A DNA stretch of 11,662 nt, taken from NCBI GenBank assembly GCA_938030835.1, contig CALHID010000171.1, positions 1 to 11,662 on the forward strand. Reading direction: 5' to 3'. This DNA comes from an uncultured Actinomyces sp. (GTDB lineage: Bacteria; Actinomycetota; Actinomycetes; Actinomycetales; Actinomycetaceae). Under the pieces are notes generated by a model, which saw nothing but the letters and a program-made list of their open reading frames with translations, made no database searches and had not been told where the DNA came from. The position numbers and the translations under genes are program-made. The first letter of the stretch is position 1. Each line of letters starts with the position of its first letter. Below are positions 1 to 7,752 of this stretch, in pieces.

Positions 1-1180
1 CATATTCCGTGGAATCGCCCTGGATACGGAGCTGTGAGCGGAGAGTGTGGATTCGGCCAGAAGCGCGACTTGAATCAAGGCAGGCGTTAATCTCATTTGG
101 TGTGAGGTCTTGAGGGCGAACACTCTGCTCAGGATCGAGCAACAATATCAGGTGATCGCATTGTTTCCTCAGCCAGTCCAACTGACTGTGGCCGGATTCG
201 GAGTCTCCAAAAAGCCGGGCGTTGATCTCTTTATAGCGCTTTGTCATCATTCCGCTTGACTGCGCTGAAAAACGGTTTAGTCGATGCGCTTCATCGACGA
301 TGAGGATGTCGTAGTGCTCGTCTGAGTCGCCAACGTCAAAAGGCGTGAGCACCATTTCTCGACTTAACGAAGATATTTTCGAAAAGACGTGTTTTACCGA
401 GGCGCGCAGGGCTTGCTGGGGGACAACTAAGCCAATTTTCTTGTCAAGGAAAAGCTCTCGGTATCCTTCTTGATAGTAGTCGTCAAAAACCGATTCACCT
501 TCAGGGTGTTGCTCACGAGAGCCCAAATCAGAGAGCAGTTTCGTCAGGAAGATACCGACAATGGTTTTCCCAGTTCCTGCGCTCCCTTTAACAATGTGGA
601 CTGAAGCTTTGTTTTCCTCGAGTGACTGCCACAAGTCATCGATGATCGCTTCAGTAACCTGAACTTGATCCTCATTCAGTGCTTTGTAAGGTGAGTACTT
701 GAATAAATTGCTATTCCGAATATCTAGCGCGCTTTGATCAAATAAACCTAGAACACGGAGGTTCTCAACAATCTGATCGAAAGTTAGTTGGTACTCTGCC
801 CGGTCGAAGTAGTTATAGTCTGCGATTCCGGCATTGCTATTGATCACTTTGAATTTTCCGTCCCCGGAAAACAACATGATCAATTGGGACTCAAGATCGA
901 GACAAACAGACTTATTGAACGTGTCATCTAAGATCACGCGGATTTCCTCAAGTCCATCTTTCTGTGGATTTTGAAGGTGCTGTTGTGTTCGATTAAGAAA
1001 GTCGAGAGTTTCTCCGACGTAAAGACGCTCCTTGTCGTTGATGATGTAAACGACAGGCCAGTTTTGCAGACGTGAATTGGCATCATCTTTGACCGCGTCA
1101 ACTCCTTCATTACTGAATGAGAACTGGCGAATCTGGATGTGTCTGCGGGCTTGCGCGATCTGCTGTTTAGAGCTGGTCAT
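1..1180 (-). CDS. GIY-YIG nuclease / Schlafen-group-3 (DUF2075) helicase fusion, 3' end outside window
   Basis: Open from the ATG at 1180 to the window edge: 393 residues, no stop, so the C-terminus is missing. Residues about 42-116 form a GIY-YIG nuclease domain: Tyr45, the YVG at 54-56, Arg64, His68, Glu97 and Asn114 fit the family's catalytic pattern. Residues about 165-393 are the start of a P-loop helicase of the DUF2075/SLFN-g3 type: Walker A GSAGTGKT at 199-206, Walker B ILIVDEAH at 292-299, and a DPEQ motif at 349-352. By family the protein should bind and cut nucleic acid with ATP-driven movement; its substrate is unknown. The start lies inside the end of the MazG-like gene (14-base overlap), with a GGGAG about 11 bases upstream, so translation is probably coupled. 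The region is AT-richer than the leuB-metX part, which suggests acquisition. The domain calls are firm; a defence role is inference. Confidence 0.87.
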   Translation of the reverse strand, partial: MTSSKQQIAQARRHIQIRQFSFSNEGVDAVKDDANSRLQNWPVVYIINDKERLYVGETLDFLNRTQQHLQNPQKDGLEEIRVILDDTFNKSVCLDLESQLIMLFSGDGKFKVINSNAGIADYNYFDRAEYQLTFDQIVENLRVLGLFDQSALDIRNSNLFKYSPYKALNEDQVQVTEAIIDDLWQSLEENKASVHIVKGSAGTGKTIVGIFLTKLLSDLGSREQHPEGESVFDDYYQEGYRELFLDKKIGLVVPQQALRASVKHVFSKISSLSREMVLTPFDVGDSDEHYDILIVDEAHRLNRFSAQSSGMMTKRYKEINARLFGDSESGHSQLDWLRKQCDHLILLLDPEQSVRPQDLTPNEINACLDSSRASGRIHTLRSQLRIQGDSTEY

Positions 1181-1487
1181 ACTTCACGCTGCTCCCACGA
1201 GACTTTTCGACAGGGTACTTCTGCGCGCTGACAGCAAGCTTCTCCAAGACGATCTGATCGGGTTCAAGTCCGACCTTCATTGCAAGGAAATAGCAATATG
1301 TGAGGACATCGGCGAGCTCTTCCTTGACCGCCTGGGGATCCCCATCGGAGGACCACTGGAAGCACTCTAAGAGCTCCGCGGCCTCGATAGAAATAGATTT
1401 CGCCAAATTTTCGGGCGTGTGGAACTGGTCCCAATCGCGCTCCTCAGAGAACGCGCGTAATTTCTGTGCAACCGCATCGTCAAGCAT
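1167..1487 (-). CDS. MazG-like nucleotide pyrophosphohydrolase
   Basis: A 106-residue single-domain protein of the all-alpha NTP pyrophosphatase (MazG/dCTPase-like) superfamily. It shows the N-terminal signature ERDWDQFHTPENLAKS (16-31), the first metal-binding pair E35-xx-E38 followed by E41, and the second pair E57-xx-D60, which together hold the Mg ions that attack the alpha-beta phosphate bond of (d)NTPs. The length is usual for the short stand-alone type. The family hydrolyses nucleoside triphosphates, often non-canonical ones or dCTP, to the monophosphate and pyrophosphate; the nucleotide cannot be told from sequence. It starts 4 bases after the stop of the unrecognised gene upstream and its last 14 bases overlap the helicase start, so all three are very likely co-transcribed. 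Pairing with a nuclease-helicase suggests nucleotide depletion or clean-up during phage infection or repair (inference). Confidence 0.87.
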   Translation of the reverse strand: MLDDAVAQKLRAFSEERDWDQFHTPENLAKSISIEAAELLECFQWSSDGDPQAVKEELADVLTYCYFLAMKVGLEPDQIVLEKLAVSAQKYPVEKSRGSSVKYDQL

Positions 1488-1491
1488 GCTT

Positions 1492-2205
1492 TCACTTTAC
1501 TGTGAAGCACTCGCATCTGGTGGCAGATGCACCAGCTTTCAAGCCAATGACTAGTTGGTATCTCTTCCCTCGCGGATTTCTGAACGCGTCCTCGCCGTAG
1601 AAATTGATTTGCCTGTCGCCCCACCAGGAAAGGAACTCCTCAGCGGTTTCGCCGTTGTGCTTTTTATCGAATGCGCAGTCGAATGAGGCGATGATTCCAT
1701 CGGTTGCTTCAGCCAAAGCTGCGCAAACTAATCCGTAACCGGTTGAAGCAACGGGAGGGCCAGCAAAGTTACGTTCGTCGGACCAGTAGTGGTCTTGTGC
1801 CAGAATTTTTGCCAGTCGAGTTGGAGGAACAATATCTTCGAATTCTTCAACGATGTACCACAAGCCAAGGTGCTCTGGTTTCGAGTCGAATGGGTAGACC
1901 AAGTCTTCTTCGTTAATTCGATCGTCATCTTCGACGAAAGGACACCTAGGCCAAGAAGCCGAATCCCAGATCCCATCAATCGAATATGCGAAGCCCAGAT
2001 ATAAATCCGGCGTCCACACCACATCTTTTTCAACGTACTTAATTGGTATATCCGCTGAAGAGGGATAGAAAGCTTTAACCTCGATTGTTGAACCGATACC
2101 GTGACGGTTCAACAATGTTTGAAATAACTCTTGTGTGCGCCCACGAATCTCCTCGACAAGAGGCAGGGCATTTATTGTCGGATAAACGTCAATGGTTGTC
2201 GACAT
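1492..2205 (-). CDS. Unrecognised 237-residue protein, first gene of the MazG/helicase operon
   Basis: I do not recognise the family. The protein is soluble, acidic in its middle, has no signal peptide or membrane segment, and is rich in aromatic residues. A central part (about 60-125) has many Trp, Tyr and Pro residues. A conserved-looking stretch around GYGLVCAALAEATDGII (about 157-173) is followed by an EEFLSWWGD segment near 189-197, which has the feel of a small globular alpha/beta domain. The reading frame is long, uninterrupted and tightly coupled to mazG (4-base gap), so it is very likely a real gene. No Shine-Dalgarno precedes the ATG at 2205; a TAGCAT box 6 bases upstream could be the -10 of a leaderless transcript. 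Possible roles, such as partner, sensor or immunity protein for the nuclease operon, are guesses from position only. Confidence 0.72.
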   Translation of the reverse strand: MSTTIDVYPTINALPLVEEIRGRTQELFQTLLNRHGIGSTIEVKAFYPSSADIPIKYVEKDVVWTPDLYLGFAYSIDGIWDSASWPRCPFVEDDDRINEEDLVYPFDSKPEHLGLWYIVEEFEDIVPPTRLAKILAQDHYWSDERNFAGPPVASTGYGLVCAALAEATDGIIASFDCAFDKKHNGETAEEFLSWWGDRQINFYGEDAFRNPRGKRYQLVIGLKAGASATRCECFTVK

Positions 2206-2211
2206 GGGATT

Positions 2212-2217
2212 ATGCTA
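2212..2217 (-). promoter_or_regulatory. Possible leaderless -10 box for the minus-strand operon
   Basis: On the minus strand TAGCAT ends 6 bases before the ATG at 2205, matching a TANNNT -10 element whose transcript would begin at or next to the start codon. No Shine-Dalgarno lies at the usual distance (the nearest purine run, GAAGG, is over 20 bases upstream), which fits a leaderless start. I see no good -35 element, so this is weak. Confidence 0.25.
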
Positions 2218-2270
2218 CTCAGTCCCACCTTCAATTCGTGCCTGTTTGGCGCACATGCAGAAAAGGAATT

Positions 2271-3362
2271 TTAAGTCCAGGTTCCATCCGTCCCATGCCA
2301 CTCGTTGCTCCTGAATCGTCGCCCTTCACCATCGCAACGCTCGCTTGGAGGTTCCCACAACAACGCGAAACGAGCAGGAATAGGCTTCGAGGCAACCCCG
2401 ATCGCATGGCTAATCCGCCCGCGAAGTTCATTCCAATCATTGAAATCTATCCAATTGACTCGAAGGAAACGCCAGCCCTGGTCTTGTAGCGCCTGCTCGC
2501 GTTGAACCCACGAGCGTTTAGCGCGGTCGAATTCTCCCTGTGTTGATCCCAGTTTCTCGATTCCATCGAACTCGATGATGAGTTTGAGCCGCGGAAGCGC
2601 AATATCGGCAAAGAAGCGTTGGCCACCTGCTGAGAGTTCATACTGTGTCGAAAGTTCGTAAGGATATAGCGCACGAACCACCCAGGTCAGTGCGGCCTCG
2701 GCAGGGTTGTCACAACCCGGATCAATCGAACTCAAGATCCGTCGTGCGCGGGCAAAGCCGCGGAGTCCCTTTGCCCGTTCCAAACGCGAAAGGAGCTTCT
2801 CTCGAATGACTTCGGCACGGCCTCGGCACGCATCTTGCGAGAAATTACTGAATCCAGACCACTTGTGGAGGGCACTGCATCCCAGGGTGAAGGCTTGCAG
2901 TGCGTCATCGTGCATCGTACAGCGGATGAGCGCATCGTAGGGGTGTTCGGTAAGCAGTCCTGAAACCCGCATGCGTTCCGAGGTAATCGGGGGAGTGCGC
3001 CGATAGATTCGCAGGGCCGCGGGCACGGAGATTGTTCCGCATCTGCACGGAGGAATGAGCTGGCTTGTCCGGCGCTGCGGCTGATACAACTCAACGTTTG
3101 GGTTTGAGGTCCAGCCTCGCACACCATGGAGTAGAAGCGATGAGCTGCCAACGACAAGTGGAGTCGTTTTTCCTTGCTGTACTGACGCAATGATTCGTGC
3201 CAGCGCAATTGACTCCCAGATTTCCCAGGGCTTCGCCTGACTGAGGTCGAATGGCAACCGGACATGGGCGCCGCGGTGTAAGCGCAATTGCCCTTTGAGA
3301 TGGGAACTTTTGGAGGAGCTCCCGCGATGGCTCAGGGTTACATGCGGCAGTTGCGTGCTCAT
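2271..3362 (-). CDS. DUF559-like endonuclease-fold protein
   Basis: 363 residues from the ATG at 3362. The C-terminal part (about 215-320) resembles the DUF559/Vsr-like restriction-endonuclease fold seen in many actinobacterial proteins. It has a helix with Glu222, then RFFADIALP with Asp253, then LIIEFDG with Glu264 and Asp266, then a basic helix and a WRFLRVNW strand (297-304). These acidic residues fit a PD-(D/E)xK metal site. The N-terminal part has an RGAHVRL element (30-36) and a segment (about 67-82) like the winged-helix or AbiEi-antitoxin-like region often found ahead of this domain; this part is less certain. Start choice is weak: TTG at 3434 and ATG at 3416 are in frame upstream, but none has a convincing Shine-Dalgarno and the extra residues look non-conserved. 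The gene ends 65 bases before the next minus-strand gene, so it may share transcription. Role unknown; DNA cleavage or nucleic-acid binding is inferred. Confidence 0.72.
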   Translation of the reverse strand: MSTQLPHVTLSHRGSSSKSSHLKGQLRLHRGAHVRLPFDLSQAKPWEIWESIALARIIASVQQGKTTPLVVGSSSLLLHGVRGWTSNPNVELYQPQRRTSQLIPPCRCGTISVPAALRIYRRTPPITSERMRVSGLLTEHPYDALIRCTMHDDALQAFTLGCSALHKWSGFSNFSQDACRGRAEVIREKLLSRLERAKGLRGFARARRILSSIDPGCDNPAEAALTWVVRALYPYELSTQYELSAGGQRFFADIALPRLKLIIEFDGIEKLGSTQGEFDRAKRSWVQREQALQDQGWRFLRVNWIDFNDWNELRGRISHAIGVASKPIPARFALLWEPPSERCDGEGRRFRSNEWHGTDGTWT

Positions 3363-3554
3363 AGTGGACAGTGTGGGGCGGGGGGAGACGGTTGTGTGTT
3401 TTCTGCCTGAAAACATGTGGATGAATCGTTGCAATCCTGCGTTGTGGAAAAGTTTGTTGCGTGCGAAGCGGGACTATTTGGTGGTGTTCGGGCGGTTTAG
3501 CGCTGTTTCGCGGTTCGTGTGGGGTGTCTACGGCGCGATTCGATGACGTCGGAG

Positions 3555-3750
3555 CGGATCGACACTGGTTGGAGTGGTTTGTACCAGGTATTCGCGGCGA
3601 AATCCGGCTACGTTGGAGCGGATTGACACTGCTTGGCATGATTGGCACCGTTTGGAGGACGGGAATCGCGGTTTTTGGGGTACGCGATGCCGCCTAGTGG
3701 TGCCAATGCTGCCAATTGGTGTTGATGCCGCTAAGTGGTGGCAATGCCTG
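3555..3750. repeat. Six degenerate 18-20 base elements, three per strand, diverging
   Basis: Consensus CCAANYRGTGYCAATSCNG. Minus-strand copies: 3555-3572 (CCAACCAGTGTCGATCCG), 3619-3636 (CCAAGCAGTGTCAATCCG) and 3637-3655 (CCAAACGGTGCCAATCATG). Plus-strand copies, directly head to tail: 3693-3711 (CCTAGTGGTGCCAATGCTG), 3712-3730 (CCAATTGGTGTTGATGCCG) and 3731-3750 (CTAAGTGGTGGCAATGCCTG). The two sets face away from each other. As a result 3633-3649 and 3699-3715 are inverted copies matching at 15 of 17 positions and could form a hairpin. The elements are not spaced like CRISPR repeats. Function is unknown: a regulator's binding array or a dispersed intergenic repeat are both possible. Confidence 0.6.
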
Positions 3751-3832
3751 CGGGGGACCCTAGTTTGGGACGAGACCCCGCCCTACGCACCCCGAAATAT
3801 GGACACCTTCTGCCGACCTGTCGCCCCCGCGC

Positions 3833-3838
3833 AACAAT
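3833..3838 (+). promoter_or_regulatory. Possible leaderless -10 box for leuB
   Basis: AACAAT lies 6 bases before the ATG at 3845 and matches TATAAT at four of six positions. There is no Shine-Dalgarno ahead of this ATG (the preceding bases are GGCAGC), which fits a leaderless transcript. No clear -35 is seen, so confidence is low. Confidence 0.2.
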
Positions 3839-3844
3839 GGCAGC

Positions 3845-5827
<1,983 letters not shown>

Positions 5828-5863
5828 GCGGACGCGCACTGGCGCGCGGACGCAATGAAAAAG

Positions 5864-5869
5864 AAAGGA
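5864..5869 (+). promoter_or_regulatory. Ribosome binding site fixing the nhaC start
   Basis: AAAGGA sits 6 bases before the ATG at 5876. The in-frame ATG at 5855 has no comparable site, and this Shine-Dalgarno would then be inside the coding region, so 5876 is the better start. Confidence 0.65.
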
Positions 5870-5875
5870 TTGACG

Positions 5876-7333
5876 ATGTCAGTCACCTCCTCGGAGAAGC
5901 GGGCTCACCGCACTCCATCTCTTTTGGTCGCGGCAATTCCCGCGGTCACGCTGATCGTCCTTCTGGGCGGCGGCTACATTGCGGCGAGCCTACCGGTGGA
6001 GCCGCTGCTTATCGCGTCGTCCGTGGTTGCTGGCATTGTTGCCATTGCCCTGGGCTACACGTGGGATGAGATCATCGGCGCGATCGCCGAAAAGATCGCG
6101 AAGACTATGCCGGCCGTTCTCATTCTGATTGTCGTTGGCGCCTTGATTGGCACCTGGATGGCGGGCGGAACAATCCCGATGCTGATCTACTACGGCTTGA
6201 AGATCATTAACCCGAAGTTCCTTGCTCTTATTGCACTGGTTGTCACGGCCATTGTGTCCTTGTGTACCGGTACATCCTGGGGTTCTGCGGGAACGGTTGG
6301 CGTCGCCTTCATGGGCGTTGCAGTCGGAATGGACGCGAACCTGCCGATGGTGGCTGGCGCGATCGTGGCGGGTGCTTACTTTGGTGACAAGCTCTCTCCG
6401 CTGTCGGATACGACCAACATTGCCTCGCTGGCGACGGGTGTCAACCTGTTTACTCACATTCGTCACCTCATGTGGACAACAGTTCCGGCCTTCCTCACCT
6501 CCGCAGTTGTGTACCTGATTTTCGGCCTTCAGTCTTCCGGCGGCACTGTGCCCGAGAAGGTGAACACAATCCTGGCGACCCTCGATTCTGCCTTTAATTG
6601 GAATTTGCTTTTGCTGGTACCGGTCTTAGTTGTCCTGGTTGGTTCGGTAATGAAGTTCCCAACCGTTCCCGTCATGCTGGTCTCCTGCGCAACCGCTATC
6701 TTCAACGCGGTCGTCTTCCAGGGTGTCTCCTTCGCGAACTCGGTTGTGGCATCCGTGGATGGCTTCACCGTCGATATGGTTGGTAAAGCTGGTTTTCAAC
6801 CTGATTCCGTCATCAAAGATGTGACGCGCCTGTTGGAGCGCGGCGGTATGAACTCGATGATGAGCGTCCTGCTGATTTGTTTCTGTGCGATTGCCTTCGC
6901 TGGCACCGTGTCTGTGTCTGGATCACTGGATGTACTGATTTCGAGCCTGCTGGCTCCCGTGAAGTCAACCTTTGCATTGATCGCATCGACGATCGTCACG
7001 GGCTTGGCGGTTATCGGTATTACCTCAAATGGTCAGGTATCTCTACTGATCCCGGGTGAAATGCTGCGTGGTGAGTACATTAAGCGCGGTCTGCACCCGA
7101 AGAACCTGTCGCGAACCATTGAGGACGCTGCAACCGTGTGGGAGCCGATCTTGCCCTGGACGTCTGCGGGCGCTTATATGGCTGGGACCTTGGGTGTCGC
7201 CACTCTGTCCTACATGCCGTGGGCGATTTCGAACTGGATCGCTATCTTCTTCGCTCTGCTCTGGGCAGCAACGGGCATTGGCATTGCCAAGCTGACACCG
7301 GAAGAGCAGAAGGCACTCGAAGCAGAGGGCTGA
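5876..7333 (+). CDS. NhaC-family sodium-coupled antiporter/transporter
   Basis: 485 residues, an integral membrane protein with a dozen or so hydrophobic helices (for example 15-38, 43-60, 79-97, 115-131). Family signatures are GTSWGSAGT (132-140) and GAYFGDKLSPLSDTT (166-180), which carry conserved polar residues of the NhaC ion-transporter group. The named activity is Na+/H+ exchange, but this family also includes MetT-like members predicted to carry methionine and MleN (malate/lactate-coupled). Here the gene follows a C-S lyase domain by 48 bases and is followed by metY-metX, so a sulfur amino acid such as methionine, cystathionine or cystine is a reasonable alternative substrate (inference). 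It is probably transcribed with the leuB-malY frame and ends at the terminator 15 bases downstream. An upstream in-frame ATG (5855) would add seven residues. Confidence 0.88.
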   Translation: MSVTSSEKRAHRTPSLLVAAIPAVTLIVLLGGGYIAASLPVEPLLIASSVVAGIVAIALGYTWDEIIGAIAEKIAKTMPAVLILIVVGALIGTWMAGGTIPMLIYYGLKIINPKFLALIALVVTAIVSLCTGTSWGSAGTVGVAFMGVAVGMDANLPMVAGAIVAGAYFGDKLSPLSDTTNIASLATGVNLFTHIRHLMWTTVPAFLTSAVVYLIFGLQSSGGTVPEKVNTILATLDSAFNWNLLLLVPVLVVLVGSVMKFPTVPVMLVSCATAIFNAVVFQGVSFANSVVASVDGFTVDMVGKAGFQPDSVIKDVTRLLERGGMNSMMSVLLICFCAIAFAGTVSVSGSLDVLISSLLAPVKSTFALIASTIVTGLAVIGITSNGQVSLLIPGEMLRGEYIKRGLHPKNLSRTIEDAATVWEPILPWTSAGAYMAGTLGVATLSYMPWAISNWIAIFFALLWAATGIGIAKLTPEEQKALEAEG

Positions 7334-7348
7334 GCATTCGAGAAATAG

Positions 7349-7380
7349 GTGGGGGCTCCCGTTTGGGAGCCCCCACTTTA
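7349..7380 (+). terminator. Strong intrinsic terminator after nhaC
   Basis: A perfect 12-base-pair stem, GTGGGGGCTCCC (7349-7360) with GGGAGCCCCCAC (7365-7376), and a GTTT loop, followed by TTTA. It begins 15 bases after the nhaC stop and separates that operon from the met region. Confidence 0.92.
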
Positions 7381-7472
7381 GTGTTGGGATATCCACCGGT
7401 GAGCACCAGAATCCGCAAGTGCATCTTCGGCGGCTCCGACCTGAGGAAGGGCGATGCGATTAAAAGCGATGC

Positions 7473-7486
7473 CGCATGAGCATGCG
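7473..7486. promoter_or_regulatory. Palindrome CGCATG-AG-CATGCG, possible operator
   Basis: Six-base perfect arms around a 2-base centre, in the gap between the nhaC terminator and metY. Two copies of GCGATGC lie just upstream at 7451-7457 and 7466-7472, the second ending where the palindrome begins. This is the look of a dimeric repressor site, but no regulator is encoded in the window and it could be chance. Confidence 0.35.
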
Positions 7487-7535
7487 TTACATTCGCCCAC
7501 GATGTGAACAAGTTGCGCGTGACCCCTGTCATGGC

Positions 7536-7552
7536 CATAGCATGAGGCTATG
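7536..7552 (+). other. Hairpin CATAGC/GCTATG
   Basis: A perfect 6-base-pair stem, CATAGC (7536-7541) and GCTATG (7547-7552), with a 5-base loop ATGAG. TAGCAT (7538-7543) inside it also fits a -10 box, with TTGCGC at 7513-7518 as a poor -35 at 19-base spacing, so it may be a promoter and not an RNA stem. Confidence 0.35.
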
Positions 7553-7567
7553 TTCCAGCGAATGCGT

Positions 7568-7590
7568 AGCTGACCTTCGCGTCAGCTTTT
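7568..7590 (+). terminator. Terminator-like hairpin inside the metY leader
   Basis: A perfect 7-base-pair stem, AGCTGAC (7568-7574) and GTCAGCT (7581-7587), with a CTTCGC loop; the stem runs straight into TTTT (7587-7590). The U-run is short, so it would be a weak terminator. It could end a small RNA begun upstream, act as an attenuator for metY, or be a structural stem. Confidence 0.4.
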
Positions 7591-7617
7591 GACCAGACCT
7601 ACTGATGGCTAGAGATT
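7589..7617 (+). promoter_or_regulatory. Possible metY promoter
   Basis: TTGACC (7589-7594) matches the -35 consensus at five of six positions. GAGATT at 7612-7617 lies at 17-base spacing but is a poor -10 (three of six). Transcription would start near 7624, about 130 bases before metY. If correct, GATGGCT at 7604-7610 would not be in the transcript, which conflicts with the outer helix proposed for 7604-7700. Confidence 0.3.
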
Positions 7618-7700
7618 ACTCGCCCGGGTCGTACGTCTTTGCGTTGGAAACTGCCGCAATCGCCAAATCGTGAGCGTAGCGGCTCGACCCCTCAGCCATC
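7604..7700 (+). promoter_or_regulatory. Candidate structured 5' leader RNA of metY
   Basis: Four nested complementary pairs in 97 bases. GATGGCT (7604-7610) pairs with AGCCATC (7694-7700), GGGTCG (7626-7631) with CGACCC (7685-7690), TACG (7632-7635) with CGTA (7675-7678) leaving a 6-base 3' bulge, and TTGCG (7639-7643) with CGCAA (7655-7659) closing an 11-base loop. It ends 52 bases before the metY start. The arrangement resembles a regulatory RNA, but it matches no riboswitch class I can recall, and helices of 4-7 pairs can arise by chance. Confidence 0.35.
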
Positions 7701-7739
7701 GCCTCTCCTCACGTCACAAGAATCAAAAATGTGAACACT

Positions 7740-7744
7740 AGGAG
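7740..7744 (+). promoter_or_regulatory. metY ribosome binding site
   Basis: AGGAG, 8 bases before the ATG at 7753. It supports that start and suggests strong translation. Confidence 0.8.
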
Positions 7745-7752
7745 AAGTAACA

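Larger units (their letters stand above)
3363..3844. other. Intergenic region with no convincing gene
   Basis: About 480 bases between divergent genes. The plus strand is G/T-rich, and open frames here give low-complexity translations with no family resemblance. It contains the divergent repeat cluster (3555-3750). It also holds a small dyad near the leuB end: CGGGG at 3751-3755 pairs with CCCCG at 3776-3780, and CCC at 3758-3760 can pair with GGG at 3767-3769 inside it. Promoters for both the minus-strand DUF559 gene and leuB must lie here or nearby, but none is clear. Confidence 0.6.
7381..7752 (+). other. 372-base non-coding leader region before metY
   Basis: No convincing gene on either strand. 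It contains, in order, a near-perfect palindrome (7473-7486), a hairpin (7536-7552), a terminator-like hairpin (7568-7590), a possible promoter (7589-7617), a nested set of complementary segments (7604-7700), and a small dyad TCACA (7714-7718)/TGTGA (7730-7734) just ahead of the ribosome binding site. None of the familiar SAM-I/SAM-IV riboswitch or T-box core sequences could be found by eye. Confidence 0.7.

Noticed and set aside
3363..3434. Longer start (TTG at 3434) for the DUF559-like gene
   Set aside because: It would add 24 low-complexity residues without a properly spaced Shine-Dalgarno. ATG at 3362 is preferred, although it too lacks a strong one.
3461..3697. Small plus-strand open frames in the leuB upstream region
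   Set aside because: The translations are Trp/Gly/Arg-rich without homology and run through the repeat units; no ribosome binding site is seen.
3555..3750. CRISPR array
   Set aside because: The units are degenerate, on both strands, and without unique spacers of constant length.
5855..5875. Upstream ATG of nhaC
   Set aside because: The good AAAGGA site falls after it and 6 bases before the ATG at 5876.
7714..7734. CRP-like site (TCACA and TGTGA)
   Set aside because: The half-sites are in the reverse order and 11 bases apart, unlike the TGTGA-N6-TCACA site; it is at most a short dyad.
7381..7752. SAM riboswitch or T-box of a known class
   Set aside because: None of the conserved core sequences I know for these classes could be found by eye, so no class is assigned.
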